In this document: one piece after another, positions 42,533 to 53,895 of the stretch
Numbering within the stretch: position 1 is the stretch's first letter
Layout of the letters: each line of letters opens with the position of its first letter
Origin: Macrosoma leucophasiata
Lineage: Eukaryota; Arthropoda; Insecta; Lepidoptera; Hedylidae
Reading direction: 5' to 3'
NCBI GenBank assembly: GCA_036365455.1
Contig: JAWQUS010000030.1
Span: forward strand, 496,001-560,000
Length of the DNA stretch: 64,000 bases
Notes under the pieces: generated by a model
Told to the model about the DNA's origin: nothing
The model's input: the letters and a program-made list of their open reading frames with translations, nothing else
Database searches by the model: none
Made by a program: the position numbers and the translations under genes

Positions 42533-43205
42533 TTTATGCATATTTATAATCAAGAGAATTTAAATCCACTAGGTTGCCAATCATTATTTTTTTATCTTTA
42601 ACAGCCAGCAACTCTTATTTGCAGCCGATTTAATTTTGCTTCCATATATATCGGCGCAGACGCGTCTATCAATCACAATTTAATAATTATAGTAGTCTTT
42701 TCGTGTTTTCATAGTATGCAAAACGCATTCGGTTGGTGTCGTTTTACATTGCCTGGATTAGACATTCGTGTTGCAATAGAATGTAATTAGCTAATTAGTC
42801 TATTTGAAGGTGTTTTATGATTTTGATAACACTCAATTTACTAATGACTTTGTTATGTAAAGCGTTTGAGGGGCTCCCCACCTCAACCGTCCAAGTGCTT
42901 TATTATAAAAGGCAATGTTGGCCATTTCAAAAACACTTTGGCTAGAGCGCACGGACGGTGAGGTGTAACTCTGCTCAAAGTTAGGCGTTGCGTTAGTTTA
43001 AATATCAAAATAAGTTAATTTGAAGGATTACTGGTTCGTAAGATCTAGTGATCATAAAATCAATATTTAATAAAGTTGTGATTATTGTTCTATTCTAGTT
43101 TTAAATTCAAATCGGATAATTATAAAAGTATAGATACAGCCTACTTATCTTTTCTTTAATTTCCTAATTACAAATTACACATGAGTAATAGCAAAGACAT
43201 AGACT

Positions 43206-43230
43206 GTGACGTCAGCGATGCTGACGTCAC
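43206..43230. repeat. perfect palindrome with two CRE-type TGACGTCA words
   Basis: Arms GTGACGTCAGC (43206-43216) and GCTGACGTCAC (43220-43230) around GAT. TGACGTCA is the classical CREB/ATF site. It lies within T1 copy A. Confidence 0.8.
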
Positions 43231-43263
43231 TATTTTTAAAAATCAAAATCAGCCTTCTGCTTT

Positions 43264-43271
43264 GTATATTA

Positions 43272-43305
<34 letters not shown>

Positions 43306-43310
43306 TATGA
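43264..43310. repeat. (AT)n microsatellite
   Basis: About 45 bases of AT repeats with one TTATAT interruption at the left, inside T1 copy A. Confidence 0.9.
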
Positions 43311-43742
43311 TACTGAGAAAAAATACTTTAATTTGATATATCAATAAAACATGTACGTTATGGACGTAAAAAGTTATCGGGGCGTGACGAAAATATTTAG
43401 GGGCGGCCAAATGCGCAATTCAGAGTCTTTATAAATATTGCCGTGAAATGGACAATATTTTATTGAAAAAAAATTAAAAAATCCCCCAAAAAAACATAAA
43501 AAATACTATTATAATAATATATACTCTCTAGATTGTAAATATGCGTAAAATTAGGTTTGCAGCATATCTGGATGAACGAAATGATTCTGCTGTGGGATTC
43601 TAACCTATGTATAAAAGTTGAAAATTAAAAAAAAATATTTACAAACTCAATAATTTTCGTTTATTAATTCACTATCCGTTTCTTTTCTACTTGAAGGATA
43701 CGACTTTGTACATTATTCTAAAGGCGCAGATCTGATTCTGTG

Positions 43743-43950
43743 TAATGCGAAGGTGATGAACAAGCATGCAGTTCACATGAATGTTAAGTGATGAATGCAG
43801 CCTATAGATATCTACACAAAAACCAGAGGTCAAAATTCTAACCTAACCGGACCACGATAGTGCTGAACTCTACCAATTGCCGGCAGATAAATCGGGTAAT
43901 GCGGTGTTGCCTACTCACTTCAGTCTCTACAATGGGACTCTTTCAGAAGT
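43743..43950 (-). repeat. R1 repeat, internally deleted, reverse
   Basis: GAACAAGCATGCAGTTCACA, GATGAATGCAGCCTATAGAT, GGACCACGATAGTGCTGAAC, GGTAATGCGGTGTTGCCTAC. The central GGCACAGAGG block is missing. Confidence 0.8.
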
Positions 43951-44320
43951 CTCTATTCCTTTCTGCCATCTTTCGTAGTTCCAATCCCAGGCCATGAAAA
44001 TAAAATCTCTCTTAACTTGTCCCACACGCCATCTTGTGTGACTATGTAATTGTCATGATATCGCTCAGGTAAGCCTTTACGTTTGTACCCATTTAGATGT
44101 TGAAAACATTGACGCACAGAAATGTCTGATTACTTTTTATTACTTACCAGGTAATTGTTAGATTTCAATTGAAAATTCATTTCTATTTATATGGAGATAG
44201 TTTTGTAACTTGTTTAACTGTAGCAACTACCTCAGCAGCAAAGTGGTAGGAGGGCACTGCTGTTCCCGTCCTGGGATAGGGGTAAATGCTTTGGGATTAA
44301 ACTATTTTTTAGAAGTTTTA
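43951..44320 (-). other. possible LINE tail, no functional gene
   Basis: Minus-strand reading from about 44085 gives YKRKGLPERYHDNYIVTQDG VWDKLREILF, which has the flavour of a retrotransposon C-terminus (V(W/G)DKLR). I cannot assign it. The rest is unassigned AT-rich DNA. Confidence 0.35.
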
Positions 44321-44395
44321 ATGGTGGTAGAGTTCCAGTGTCGGAATTCGAGGGTGTAGGCATCACTGCATTATCTATGGTTTACATTCACAATC
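44321..44395 (+). repeat. R1 repeat, 5' end
   Basis: ATGGTGGTAGAGTTCCAGTG, TCGAGGGTGTAGGCATCACT, GCATTATCTATGG. Followed at 44430-44460 by a Helitron-like end CCCGTGCGAAGCCGGGGTC. Confidence 0.72.
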
Positions 44396-44460
44396 CAGTC
44401 CGGCAGATGGCGCTAGTATACAGATTATACCCGTGCGAAGCCGGGGTCAGCCGATAGTAA

Positions 44461-44928
44461 TAATATATAAATGAGTGAATCCGGTGTAAACGCCTGACAT
44501 CTATGCTGAATTCGACACCATTTTGGCGCAACCGCGAGACACCTTGTACGGTGCAACCGTATCATTATGCACATTAAGCATTTTTACCTGACGCGCGGTA
44601 TTTTATAATATATCGTTTAATTGACATTCTTTATATATTTCGTAATACAAGACAGTTCGCGTATTGCTACCAAGAGCTCCGCACGTGCTCTCAAACAAGC
44701 AGATCATTAAACAAGCATTTTTCATTATCCATTAATCAAGTCAAATTATTACAGTCCATTTTATAACTCAAACAAGTCTATTATTCAAATCAATTACCAT
44801 ATAGTGTAGTAGCTACCAAGTGCCCCAACACACCTAATATTATTACCTATTTACCTTCTTAATTGTTTTTGTTGTTACCGTAATTATTTATTTTATTTGT
44901 TTTTTTAATACCATTTTTTTATATGTTT
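44461..44928. other. no gene seen
   Basis: AT-rich without recognised repeats. Confidence 0.5.
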
Positions 44929-45085
44929 TTTGACGTGACAACGTCTTAAATTAGGTTGCGGCTCGGAGTCACTCATGAAAAAGTGTAACGCCCGGTAACG
45001 TAACGATGAGTCACCGAACGAGAGAGAGGCCTGCCGGACCGGCGAATGCCTTTCTACCGAAAAAAAGACGTTGTCACGTAAAATC
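44929..45085. mobile_element. MITE with GACGTGACAACGTCTT ends
   Basis: TTTTGACGTGACAACGTCTT at the left matches the reverse complement of AAAGACGTTGTCACGTAAAA at the right. Interior includes GCTCGGAGTCACTCATG, GATGAGTCACCGAACGAGAG and GGCCTGCCGGACCGGCG. The following CTTCGCCCGTAAAACCGACT is a common lepidopteran flank. The 101-residue minus ORF is chance. Confidence 0.72.
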
Positions 45086-45671
45086 TTCGCCCGTAAAACC
45101 GACTTTACAGGCAACCAGTTTTTTTTTTGTATGTTTAGTCCTCCTTTTTTAATTATCATTTTTTGTCGGTAGATAGGAATACTTACTGTTTTTTTTTGGC
45201 TATGCACCAAATAAACGCTTTTTTCCTTTTTCTTCTAAATAAATGCTTTGGGTTTTCATACTTCTTGAGAACACATATCTTTTTATAATTTATTAATATC
45301 TACCAGCAATAAAACGCAACTGGAAATTGAATTACCAAAGGTCACATTTAATTACCAGCGACAAAATAGAGGTCGCAATAACTTGCAACTCGCTTAAATT
45401 AACGGTTGGCCTACATTGCGACGAGAGCTAGACTCCAAGTTATTAGCGACCAGGTCAATTATGCATCAGTGCAGTTCCTACATAGAACATCGGCACACCG
45501 CGTAATTTGGTCTCTATTACACGGGCATCAATCAGTGACGAGTATTTACACGTGCACCTGTGTGCGTAGCACGTAGAGAATACCAACCGTCGCCCATAAG
45601 AGGGGAGGAGGTTGGGTGAGGCGGGGAAATCGGGCGGGACGTCGAATTGTCCATTCTATACGCAGTATTAT
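45086..45671. other. no gene seen
   Basis: Mixed composition; a G-rich patch at 45598-45640. Nothing recognised. Confidence 0.45.
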
Positions 45672-46040
45672 TACATATTCTCTGACTGAGGTGTCAGGGG
45701 TAGCAACGCATCTGCATTTTGACCTCTGATCTGTGTGTTTTTCTTTTTTTTACACTCACAGCCCAACAGTAGGTATTAAACTGTGTCGTGGGTGCCGTTG
45801 TACACATACAGCACATACACAAACACCCAGACCCGAAATAATTATCTGTAGGCCATACAAATATTTATCTGGGTGCGAAGATCGAACCCGCGACCCTTCG
45901 AAACAAACGGTCATCTCACACCGCTGTACTAACCGGGTCGTCACCGGTGCGTGGGAGCCTATAGGCTGCAGTCATTGCTTAACATCAATGTGAACTGCAT
46001 GATTATTTGCCACTTTCATTACATAAAAAAAAAACCGTTT
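45672..46040 (+). repeat. R1 repeat split by S1 SINE
   Basis: Left part GGTGTCAGGGGTAGCAACGC ATCTGCATTTTGACC, right part GGAGCCTATAGGCTGCAGTC ... TGCCACTTTCATTACATAAA. S1 occupies 45752-45943. Confidence 0.82.
45752..45943 (-). mobile_element. S1 tRNA-derived SINE
   Basis: ACACTCACAGCCCAACAGTA, AAACACCCAGACCCGAAATA, B-box complement GATCGAACCCGCGACC, CACCGCTGTACTAACCGGGT. Both strands show only chance ORFs. Confidence 0.82.
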
Positions 46041-46600
46041 TGGTAATATTATCTTCTTGTGGCATATCTAAAGAGCATTTCGTATTTTTAGAATATGCTT
46101 CATCGAATAATATGCTTATAATTGTATGTTGATATTATTTTTAATGAGTAGAAATGTCTCGAATGTCTCGCCAGACAATTATCTCTTAATACCTATATCG
46201 CGAAAAATACAAAGAAGAAATAAAACAAATCGAAAAATCTAATTAGTCCGTTTAATACCAGGAAAATCTATACCAATCACATTAACGTAGGCCCAGGAAG
46301 CCTCCGACAATCACGAACTTGATCTATTAGAGTCTCAGATTGCGCGCACCGGATTAAACCGGATCGGACCGGCGCTGTCTGGTGCGAGCCGGATCCCGCC
46401 TCGTAAATCTCTAGAGCGTTTATTGGGGCTTTTATCAGGAGAGGTGTTTTTTTACCTACTTCAAAAATGGAAGAGGTTGTGTATTTTTCTGCTTTTATAG
46501 CTTTTCCTACCACATCTTTTTAATTGACACATCTTTTTTACTTCTTTTCACACAGACATCTTTTTAAATTCCAATAAACATGGAATAGTACTCTCAGGAG
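46041..46600. other. no gene seen
   Basis: AT-rich, then a GC patch at 46335-46400 (GCACCGGATTAAACCGGATC GGACCGGCGC). The 78-residue minus ORF is not convincing. Confidence 0.45.
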
Positions 46601-46770
46601 TACTATTGAGCCTAAGGTGCTATGCCTCTGTGCCGGAAATTACAGGGTCGTATATTACCACCTGACCGGAACACGATAGTGCTGAACACTAGCATTTAGC
46701 GGTAAGTATATCAGGTAATGCGGTGGTGCCTACTCCCGCGATCTCCGTCACTGGAGCTCTACCACCAGTT
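46601..46770 (-). repeat. R1 repeat, 5' half, reverse
   Basis: AGCCTAAGGTGCTATGCCTC, GTGCCGGAAATTACAGGGTC, GGAACACGATAGTGCTGAAC, CTGGAGCTCTACCACCAG. Confidence 0.87.
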
Positions 46771-47291
46771 CTGAACCGAATTCTGCTAGGTATTCTCAGT
46801 TTAAATTAATGTCGTTTCGTATTTTGCAATCTGTTTTTTTTTTGTCTGATTATCAATGTGTATACAAGCGTGTCGTCTCATCGCATATAAAAACCCATTG
46901 TAGAAGGGTCCACAAAGCATTCCGATATTCGTCAAAAGAATAAGACGCGACCAATATCCGGGTCCCCGGGGACCGGCCATTAATATCGTTCAGAGGCATG
47001 TTGGCGGAGGATCGCCGGGATTTATTGCCCGTGACGCCCTGCGTCGTGATCTTTGGTGATCACTTGCACTAGAACACTGTGGCTAATGGTTTGTTAAATC
47101 TATGATTTGGTATTCATTTGAATGAGTATACTTGTAACACTACATTGGGTTTTGGTCTACTTCACGACTCTACGCATTCACGTTTTTTGTATGCATCAGA
47201 TCCATCTTATATTTTCTATACCAATACTTATTTTTTTATAATAATCAGGCGTAATGTGATGACTCCCAGTAATAATATTATTTTAATTTAA
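46771..47291. other. no gene; GC-rich patch
   Basis: 46935-47065 (GACCAATATCCGGGTCCCCG, GCGGAGGATCGCCGGG, CCCGTGACGCCCTGCG) stands out from AT-rich surroundings, unassigned. Confidence 0.45.
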
Positions 47292-47519
47292 TATTATAAA
47301 TGCGAAAGTTTGTATGTATGTTTGTTTCTTACTCTTTCACGCAAAAACTGCTGAACCGATTTTCATGAAATTTAGCACACACATAGAGGGTAACTTGGAT
47401 TAGTTATGTGTTAGTTTTTATCACGAAAACATGTTGCTGTAGGATGCCATGGGATGATTTGATGAGTTACGCGAAAAGCGACCTACACGCGGGCGGAGCC
47501 GCGGGCAACAGCTAGTAGA
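47292..47519 (+). mobile_element. LEP1-like non-autonomous Helitron
   Basis: TATTATAAATGCGAAAGTTT, a (TGTA)n-type run, GCTGAACCGATTTTCATGAA, GGATGCCATGGGATGATTTG, ACACGCGGGCGGAGCCGCGG, end GGCAACAGCTAGTA. Full-length with CTAG terminus; insertion next to T/A is usual. Confidence 0.82.
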
Positions 47520-48175
47520 CTATGTTTTTTTGCCATTTTCATCATGATCATCACTTAAACCAAAAGACGCCCATAGAAATGATGTGCGTCATTTAGGGAG
47601 AATATGCCATAATCCCCACGCTTGGAATACGTATTGGCGATCGCGTAGGTGGTAGTTTAATCGCGGGACGCTGCTGCCCATCCCGTGTTATTATATTTAC
47701 TACCACCCTATTTCAATGGATTGACTTCTATTGTTCAGTTGATTGCACTAGCGGAAAAAATCACCTCCACTGGTGATGAGGGCGTCACGTCCCGATGCTT
47801 TGAATTATATTTTCGCTTTTATTTGAAAACGAAGCATTAGAAATTTGAAGTTAACATTTTCTCTGCCTATCTTTACTGTTTCGTTAACGCAAAAACATCT
47901 CTATTTTCAATTCCAAATAGGATTTAATTCGGAAACATTTTATCCTAATAAGGCTCATTGAAAGGCATCGGAAACGGTCTCCAGAGGGCCGTGAAATTAG
48001 GTAATCTAGGTCACAATTGAAGTGGCTTCTCTATCGCTGTTTCATGTCATGTTTTTTTATTTAATTTCAGAGGATCTTCAATTGAAATAAATGTACATTA
48101 TGAAAAAAGTTGGCGGCTTATTTTTAAAAGTATGAACAAACTAAAAAGGGGAAGCGTGAGTTCAATGGTTTCAGC
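47520..48175. other. no gene seen
   Basis: Possible old repeat at 47535-47800 (CATCATGATCATCACTTAAA, GGCGTCACGTCCCGATGC). No coding motifs. Confidence 0.4.
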
Positions 48176-48232
48176 GGAGTATCAATTAGGTGTTGCGGTG
48201 GTACCAGCGCCTACGAGCTCAGTCATTGATGC
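48176..48232 (-). repeat. R1 repeat, 5' end, reverse
   Basis: GGTGTTGCGGTGGTACCAGC, GCCTACGAGCTCAGTCA. Confidence 0.62.
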
Positions 48233-48356
48233 TTTTCCATCTGTGAATGTATATAAAGACTGGATCCCGTAATTTAAAAAAGGACTTTCACGAAAAGTTA
48301 TAGTTATCTTAACATTTATATTTAAGTTTGTGAATAAGACAAACATTCTAATTTTT

Positions 48357-48490
48357 TCTGGTGGTAGAGCTCCAGTGGCGGAGCTCGCGGGTGTACGCAC
48401 CACCGCATTTCCTTATACCTTACCAGCACTATCGTGTTCCGGTCAGGTGGTAATGTACGGTCCTGTAATTTCCTGCACAGAGGCTTAAAG
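48357..48490 (+). repeat. R1 repeat, 5' half
   Basis: TCTGGTGGTAGAGCTCCAGT, GTACGCACCACCGCATTTCC, AGCACTATCGTGTTCCGGTC, CAGAGGCTT. Confidence 0.83.
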
Positions 48491-48633
48491 ACGTGAAAAG
48501 CACTTTCGCAAAACACGTCATCATTGAGTTTGTGTAATACTCGTAAGAACGTTAGAGAGCCCCGTGAATGAATCCGACTCGCGCTTCTACGACTGAATAA
48601 ATTTTGGGAATTATAATAACGTAACTTCACGCC

Positions 48634-48897
48634 TGTAATCCCCGAAAGGGTAGGCAGAGGTAAATGCATGCATTCAAGCATTCAAGCAAACACCCACGAT
48701 TCGCCGGTTACGTTTTTACACACATATTTTGGGCACATTACCAAACTTCGAGGTACTGGGAAATTACCAGAAAATGGAAAAAATCCCAATAGAACCGGAG
48801 ATAAAGGACTTTACACCATTATCTCTGATAAACCCCTACCCGGGAATCGAACCCAGGACCTCAGCGTAGTAGTATTGGCAGTGGTAGTGGAATTATA
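48634..48897 (-). mobile_element. S2 tRNA-derived SINE
   Basis: CACGCCTGTAATCCCCGAAA, GGGTAGGCAGAGGTAAATGC, GGCACATTACCAAACTTCGA, AATAGAACCGGAGATAAAGG, B-box complement CGGGAATCGAACCCAGG. The plus ORF at 48668-48898 reads through it by chance. Confidence 0.82.
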
Positions 48898-49394
48898 ATC
48901 ACACGCTAAAAACTATTTTGTGGACACGAGCACGTCACACTCACTGTCTATGGCGTGAGAAACATAAACTATAAAGAACTATTAGATCGTGTGCACGATC
49001 TACGTCTTTATATCTCTGCGTATCTATGTACCTACGTAAAGGCTTCTACCATATACCCTAGGGTAACCTTACTGTTACGTAACCGTTAAAGTTCAAACAC
49101 TATAAACTCCCACAAGAAACGTAAACGCTATAGTTATGTCATTTTCAACACGTACTCCGGGCACGACCACTAGGGTGTCCCTTTCTATTGGATTACGCTT
49201 GCGAGATATTTATTTTGTTTTGTCCGCAACCGTGCCTTTGAGGGGAGGTTAATTCGACCGGTTAATTTTATCTGTCGCTGGATCTCGTTATCTAAATTGT
49301 GTTCTGGCAACATCTGTGGAATTGTTTTGAATTCTTATTACTTTGTACGGAGTTATCTATCTTAAAATATAATCATCATATAGTACACCCTTGA
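48898..49394. other. no gene seen
   Basis: Mixed AT-rich DNA, no motifs. Confidence 0.5.
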
Positions 49395-50150
49395 GGATAA
49401 TAGGTAAGGATCCCACTGCATAATCATTTCGTTCATCCAGATATGCTGCAAACCTTATTTGTACGCATATTTATAATCTAGAGAATATATATCCACTAAG
49501 TTGCCTATCAAACAATAGCCGCAAGTATTTTTTTTATTAAGAAAGATTTTTTTTACTCGTTATAAACTTTACGGTAATATGTATAAAGACTGAAAAATCA
49601 CGGCTGCCGTTGCGCACTTGGCCGCCCCTACATATTTTCGTTCCGCCCCGATAACTTTTTACGTCCATAATGTACTTGGAAGCAACACATTGATACGTTG
49701 TGCCAAAGGATCAATAAATTCAGTTATGCCTTGTATCACTTAACCAAACTGAGCAGCCGGGATACTGCCATAATGGCTTACCATGGTCACGTTTGTTCCG
49801 TATTGCATTCCAAAAATAATCTGGATAAATGTGTGACACACTATATAACATTCAAGCTCTGTAATTACCACATTTAAAGCAAAATAAAAACGATTCTATT
49901 CTATATATCAAATTAAAACATTTTTAAGAAATTATTTTGATATACGGGAGCTAAATAAAAATATTACAGAGTTATAAGAGATACTGGCTGTTAGAAATAA
50001 AATATTTTAATTAAAATTCTTTGCGGCAAAATTTTGATTGGCAACCTTGTGGATATATATTCTCTAGATTATAAATATGCGTAAAAAATAGGTTAACAGC
50101 ATATCTGTATTAACGAAATGAATATGCAGTTGGATCTTAACTTATAACCT
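49395..50150. mobile_element. T1 long-inverted-repeat element, copy B
   Basis: Left GGATCCCACTGCATAATCAT, TTCGTTCATCCAGATATGCT GCAAACC, TACGCATATTTATAATCTAG AGAATATATATCCACTAAGT TGCC; right carries the reverse complement from about 50025 to 50145. Near the left arm GGCCGCCCCTACATATTTTC and GATAACTTTTTACGTCCATA are the complement of 43360-43425 in copy A. No ORF. Confidence 0.8.
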
Positions 50151-50195
50151 CTACTACATACTTTAATTCGAACGCTGTTTATAAAGATAAACCTC

Positions 50196-50338
50196 CTTAT
50201 TCATAAACGTATTTTAGCTGAAGTGTTGCTAATCTCTACTTTGTCTTTTTCTATCCTGCACATTTGACAATGCAACTGACAAAGACAAAGCATTCTATAG
50301 TTAAAAAGTATCTAATGTACGTTTATGAATAAGGGGGG
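50196..50338. mobile_element. MITE with TTATTCATAAACGT ends
   Basis: CCTTATTCATAAACGTATTT left and reverse-complement match to TACGTTTATGAATAAGG right. Interior CTAATCTCTACTTTGTC and GACAAAGACAAAGCATTC also pair, so the element folds almost completely. 30447-30600 is a relative. Confidence 0.83.
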
Positions 50339-50364
50339 AAGATTTTTATCAGTACATTAAAACA

Positions 50365-50510
50365 AATCAATAATTGCATAGCTTTGTATGGAGAAAATGT
50401 ACCGATTTTCTTCATACAAAGCTATTGAATCCCGACACGTATCTCTAGTTTAAGAGATGTTTTCGTTTACTGGTAGTATATCTGCTACCAGTAAATGAAA
50501 CCCGCGACCA
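50365..50510. repeat. two neighbouring short hairpins
   Basis: ATAGCTTTGTATG (near 50379) pairs with CATACAAAGCTAT (near 50413); then TTTACTGGTAG (50465) pairs with CTACCAGTAAA (50484). Confidence 0.65.
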
Positions 50511-50547
50511 TAGTTTATGGACAGATTTTTAGTCCCTTGGAAACGTT

Positions 50548-50690
50548 TTTTTTTGTAATGGAAATGGCAAACAAGCATGCAGTTCACATTGATGTAAAAG
50601 GATGACTGCAGCCTATAGATACCCACACAAAGACCAAGGTCAAAATGCAGATGCGTTACCACTCCGGATATTACATGGCCGTACAATCAT
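50548..50690 (-). repeat. R1 repeat, 3' part, reverse
   Basis: TTTTTTGTAATGGAAATGGC, AAACAAGCATGCAGTTCACA, CAGCCTATAGATACCCACAC, CATGGCCGTACAATC. Confidence 0.83.
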
Positions 50691-50999
50691 TTATATTGAG
50701 TCATCTAGTTTTTATGTAAACTTTTAAAGGCTCTATTTAATTACCATGAGCTCACTTCAATGTGGACTCGCCGCTTGTGAGTCAATTTCAGGAAATAAAA
50801 CGAATGTTTTGGGGACAAAAAAAATATTCACTTACTACCTACACACTACTACATTCACAGCGTAAAATCAGAATCGCAAACTGTACAGTCGCATGGACAA
50901 GTGACATTAGTAGGCTCATCACGTTACAATATAACACACGAAATGAGGTAACAATGTATTATGCAAAATACGAGTGGAACAAACGTGCATGATTTGCTC

Positions 51000-51042
51000 A
51001 GTAATGCTCAATGCTCAATGCCCAATGCTCAATGCTCAGTGC
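51000..51042 (+). repeat. tandem ATGCTCA heptamer
   Basis: AATGCTC repeated about six times with single changes (one CCCAATG, one TCAGTGC). Confidence 0.85.
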
Positions 51043-51480
51043 GGACAGACATGCATTTCACGCGTTAGTTAGCAACTATTTTGACACATTACTGGATGTG
51101 ATTATAATACGCATGGTGAGTGCATTAACCGATTCAAAGTATTCTAATTAATTTAATTTCTGGTTAAGCTCTAGTGGAAACCTGTCTATGGTAGTGGCAC
51201 TACTATATTTTTTTTATCTAGAGATTTTAGTGATGAACAACGCAACAGTGTTTTAATTTGATATTTTAAGAGTGAAGTTCGTTAACGTCTTAGAATAGCA
51301 GTGTACTTGCGTATTATGGAGTACCTATGTACTTTACTGGTTTGGCGTAATGTGATAATATAGAAAATCAGCAATGTTCTGCATTGTGCTCATCACATTG
51401 GTGTCAATTGTATTATAGTAAACGTCTACAAACAAGGTGCATTGAATTTGCTATCTCTGTTTACCATAATCATTATCGTC
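51043..51480. other. no gene seen
   Basis: AT-rich, unassigned. Confidence 0.5.
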
Positions 51481-51935
51481 ATTGTAGCCGAACGACATCT
51501 GCTGGTGGACAATGGCCTCTCTGAAAGAGGCCACGACCGCGACGGACTGACCTGAGCTGCTCTCTTCCAGTAATTGCCCGTAACCTTCGCCAGGTCGACT
51601 ATTCATCCCGCGGGGGATCTGCTTACACTTAGTCTTCCGGTACGCGGTCACTAATCGATAACTCTTTTACCTCAACGCCCGTCAGTTCTTCGAGCTATTT
51701 GCCCTGCCCTCTGCCACTTGAGTTTCGCTATTTGGTGGACTCTATTGGTAACTTTTGTTTGAGAACAATGTTGAACAGTTGGATGAGTCGAGATCTCTTA
51801 ATTTTTTTCGGAAGGAAACGCTGAGCATTTCTCTCTCCGTTGTTTTCTGCGTAACTTTGAGCCATCTTATGAGACCTATAGTGAACGACCATGTTTCAAA
51901 TCCGTATGTATGTTGTTCAGATATGGCTGCAGTAT
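51481..51935 (-). pseudogene. RTE-like LINE C-terminal fragment
   Basis: Minus-strand words, in shifting frames: KLKWQRAGQIARRTDGR, RPGEGYGQLLEESSS near the middle and, by position, the PRTGRLSVSRSP segment that corresponds to PRTGRRSVGRPP of better copies. This is the zinc-finger/tail domain of an RTE-type polyprotein. Several stops and shifts; clearly dead. Confidence 0.68.
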
Positions 51936-52340
51936 TTGGCTGCTGTCTACCATATTAGTAGTCCAGCAACAGATTTCAGAGCCGGACTGACTTAGCATTA
52001 CATTAAAGATATCCCGGACTATCAAACAGATCAATATTCGCTTCATTTTCAGGCTCATATTCCATTACAGATTAGTAATAGATATATATCCCTATGCTGA
52101 CCACACGTAACGTATTAGACAGGATGTGATAAGCGCCATGAATCACTAGTAATGAGGCTCAAACCTGTGAGATGGGCCAATCTGGGCTACACGTGAGCTC
52201 TCGAGCGCGGCTGCAAGTTGTGAGCGGCTGGCGATTTTTAAGAATGCTTTGTTTTTGAAACTAGCGGACATATTCCGTAACTCAGTGGCCATGCATTTGA
52301 AAGCCAATTTGTAGTGCATTGCGGTTTTCTTAATTTGATA
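51936..52340. other. no gene seen
   Basis: AT-rich with no repeats recognised. Confidence 0.45.
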
Positions 52341-52780
52341 GTAATTATCACGTTACGTCAAAATGGTGTCAACCAAGTTACACAATACTTTACTTTCAGA
52401 ACGTGCGTCAATTCTACAAATTTTACGTGAATCAATACTCAATCCCAACATGCATGTTTATATTACCTAGATATAAATACACTAACAATAGTTTCCTATG
52501 TTTTTTTAAGAGGGATTACATTCTACTCACACAAGGCTATCCGTGCAAGATGTCTATAGAGAGGTTTTTGAAATTGACATTAAGGTTTCTCAGACCATTC
52601 TTTGTAAAAGCCAATCGCTTGAAAGATATACACTACTAAAGTTGTCTCCCTCTAACTTTTCTAAAAATCTAAAAAAGTATAATGGTGTAGTCTTGAATGA
52701 AAACTTTCAACGAAATTTAGGTTGTTTAAAACAAAATCTTCAAAACGGACATAAATACTCAAAAGCGGTTGTCTGACGTC
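52341..52780 (+). other. unrecognised ORF region (weak)
   Basis: Two overlapping frames: 52403-52639 and 52543-52776. The second (VYREVFEIDIKVSQTILCKS, LKLSPSNFSKNLKKYNGVVL, NENFQRNLGCLKQN) has more protein-like composition and runs open upstream to about 52507. No family recognised, no splice sites obvious. It could be an old exon or element coding remnant, or chance. Confidence 0.2.
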
Positions 52781-53895
52781 TGAGCATTAAAACTGTAGGT
52801 GCACAATAATTAAACCATTTTGTATTTCGCTTATGACTTGGACAAACGCTCGAAGGTCTGCGTAAAAAATAAGGGTAAATGGGGATAAAATAATAGGGCG
52901 GCAGGCCGTTCATTACCGCCAGACCTATCCCCGCAGGATTCCCTTTTAATTTTTTTTCCACCTACCGCCCTTTACCTTAACTTTTTTGGCGTTCAGCAAT
53001 TTTGTATTTTTATTGTCGGACAAAATCCGTTTGATACTTTATTGAGGTGGAAAATTATAATGACGGAAAGTTGCCCGTAGAAGATTTTTATGTGACGTGT
53101 AGGTTTTTCCTTATTCCATATGAAAAGCCTTTGTAGTCCAATAAATATTATTTTTATTCTTCGGTGTACTTTCATGTACCAGTTTTGATAGTTAGTTTTG
53201 ATTTTTCATTTTACTATTTCTGAAAAATATATTGATGTTCACTGTATTATTATCTGATTAACAATAAGCCCTAGACATTGAAAGTACCGGCATTAAGAAC
53301 TCTTAGCATGAAGAAGAGTCTTGTATTTCTTGTGGTTCTTTCTTTCAAAGTTTGACTATACCTCACTTATATATATATTTTTTTTATTCACATCTAACTT
53401 TGGAAACAAATTGACAATAAATTGGATTTAAGCGTGAGCTTAAAATTATTAACATTGCATGCAGTATATGTACGTTTGCTACTGCTCCCAAATAAAATTC
53501 TATGTCGTATATTTTATTGTAATGGATAAGCTGTAGGCAGTGATTGGAAGAATGGATGAGCCGCGTTTTATTCCTTACATATCTGCCTCTGTAAAATGGA
53601 GTCACGGATTAAAGCGTTCTGCAGACTGAGCGGTTGCTGTCGTAAATATCAATATATTCTTTAGTGAACTCAACAGCTTACTTATAATATAGATATGTCT
53701 AAAGTATAATTTGTAATGATATTATTGTTTTTATTCCACGGACGTAATAAATAAGTGTACAGATCACATTGAAAGTAAGTAAATACTTACTACAGATATC
53801 TGTATTGAATTTACGTAAACAGGTAGGTACATAATTATAAATTTTATTTTTCGCAATAACACAAGCGAGTGAACTTTAGAAATTAAAGAAATAAT
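52781..53895. other. no gene seen
   Basis: 1.1 kb of AT-rich DNA. The GC-richer piece 52880-52975 (AGGGCGGCAGGCCGTTCATT ACCGCCAGACC) resembles a fragment of an unassigned repeat. ORFs here lack motifs. Confidence 0.45.

Larger units (their letters stand above)
42300..43605. mobile_element. T1 long-inverted-repeat element, copy A
   Basis: Ends: CATTTCGTTCATCCAGATAT GCTGCTAACC at the left; GGTTTGCAGCATATCTGGAT GAACGAAATG at the right. Deeper in, ATGCATATTTATAATCAAGA and (reversed) CTCTAGATTGTAAATATGCG extend the inverted repeat to more than 80 bases. The left arm is split by a LINE end. No long ORF inside. Copy B at 49395-50150 is in the opposite orientation. Confidence 0.75.

Noticed and set aside
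42880..42990. Promoter with TATA box (TTATTATAAAAGG) inside T1
   Set aside because: A TATA-like word in AT-rich DNA with no downstream ORF is not enough to call a promoter.
44905..45210. 101-residue minus ORF
   Set aside because: It overlaps a MITE with clear inverted ends and has no motif.
50985..51045. CRISPR-like short repeats
   Set aside because: Contiguous heptamers without spacers in a eukaryotic sequence; a simple tandem repeat.
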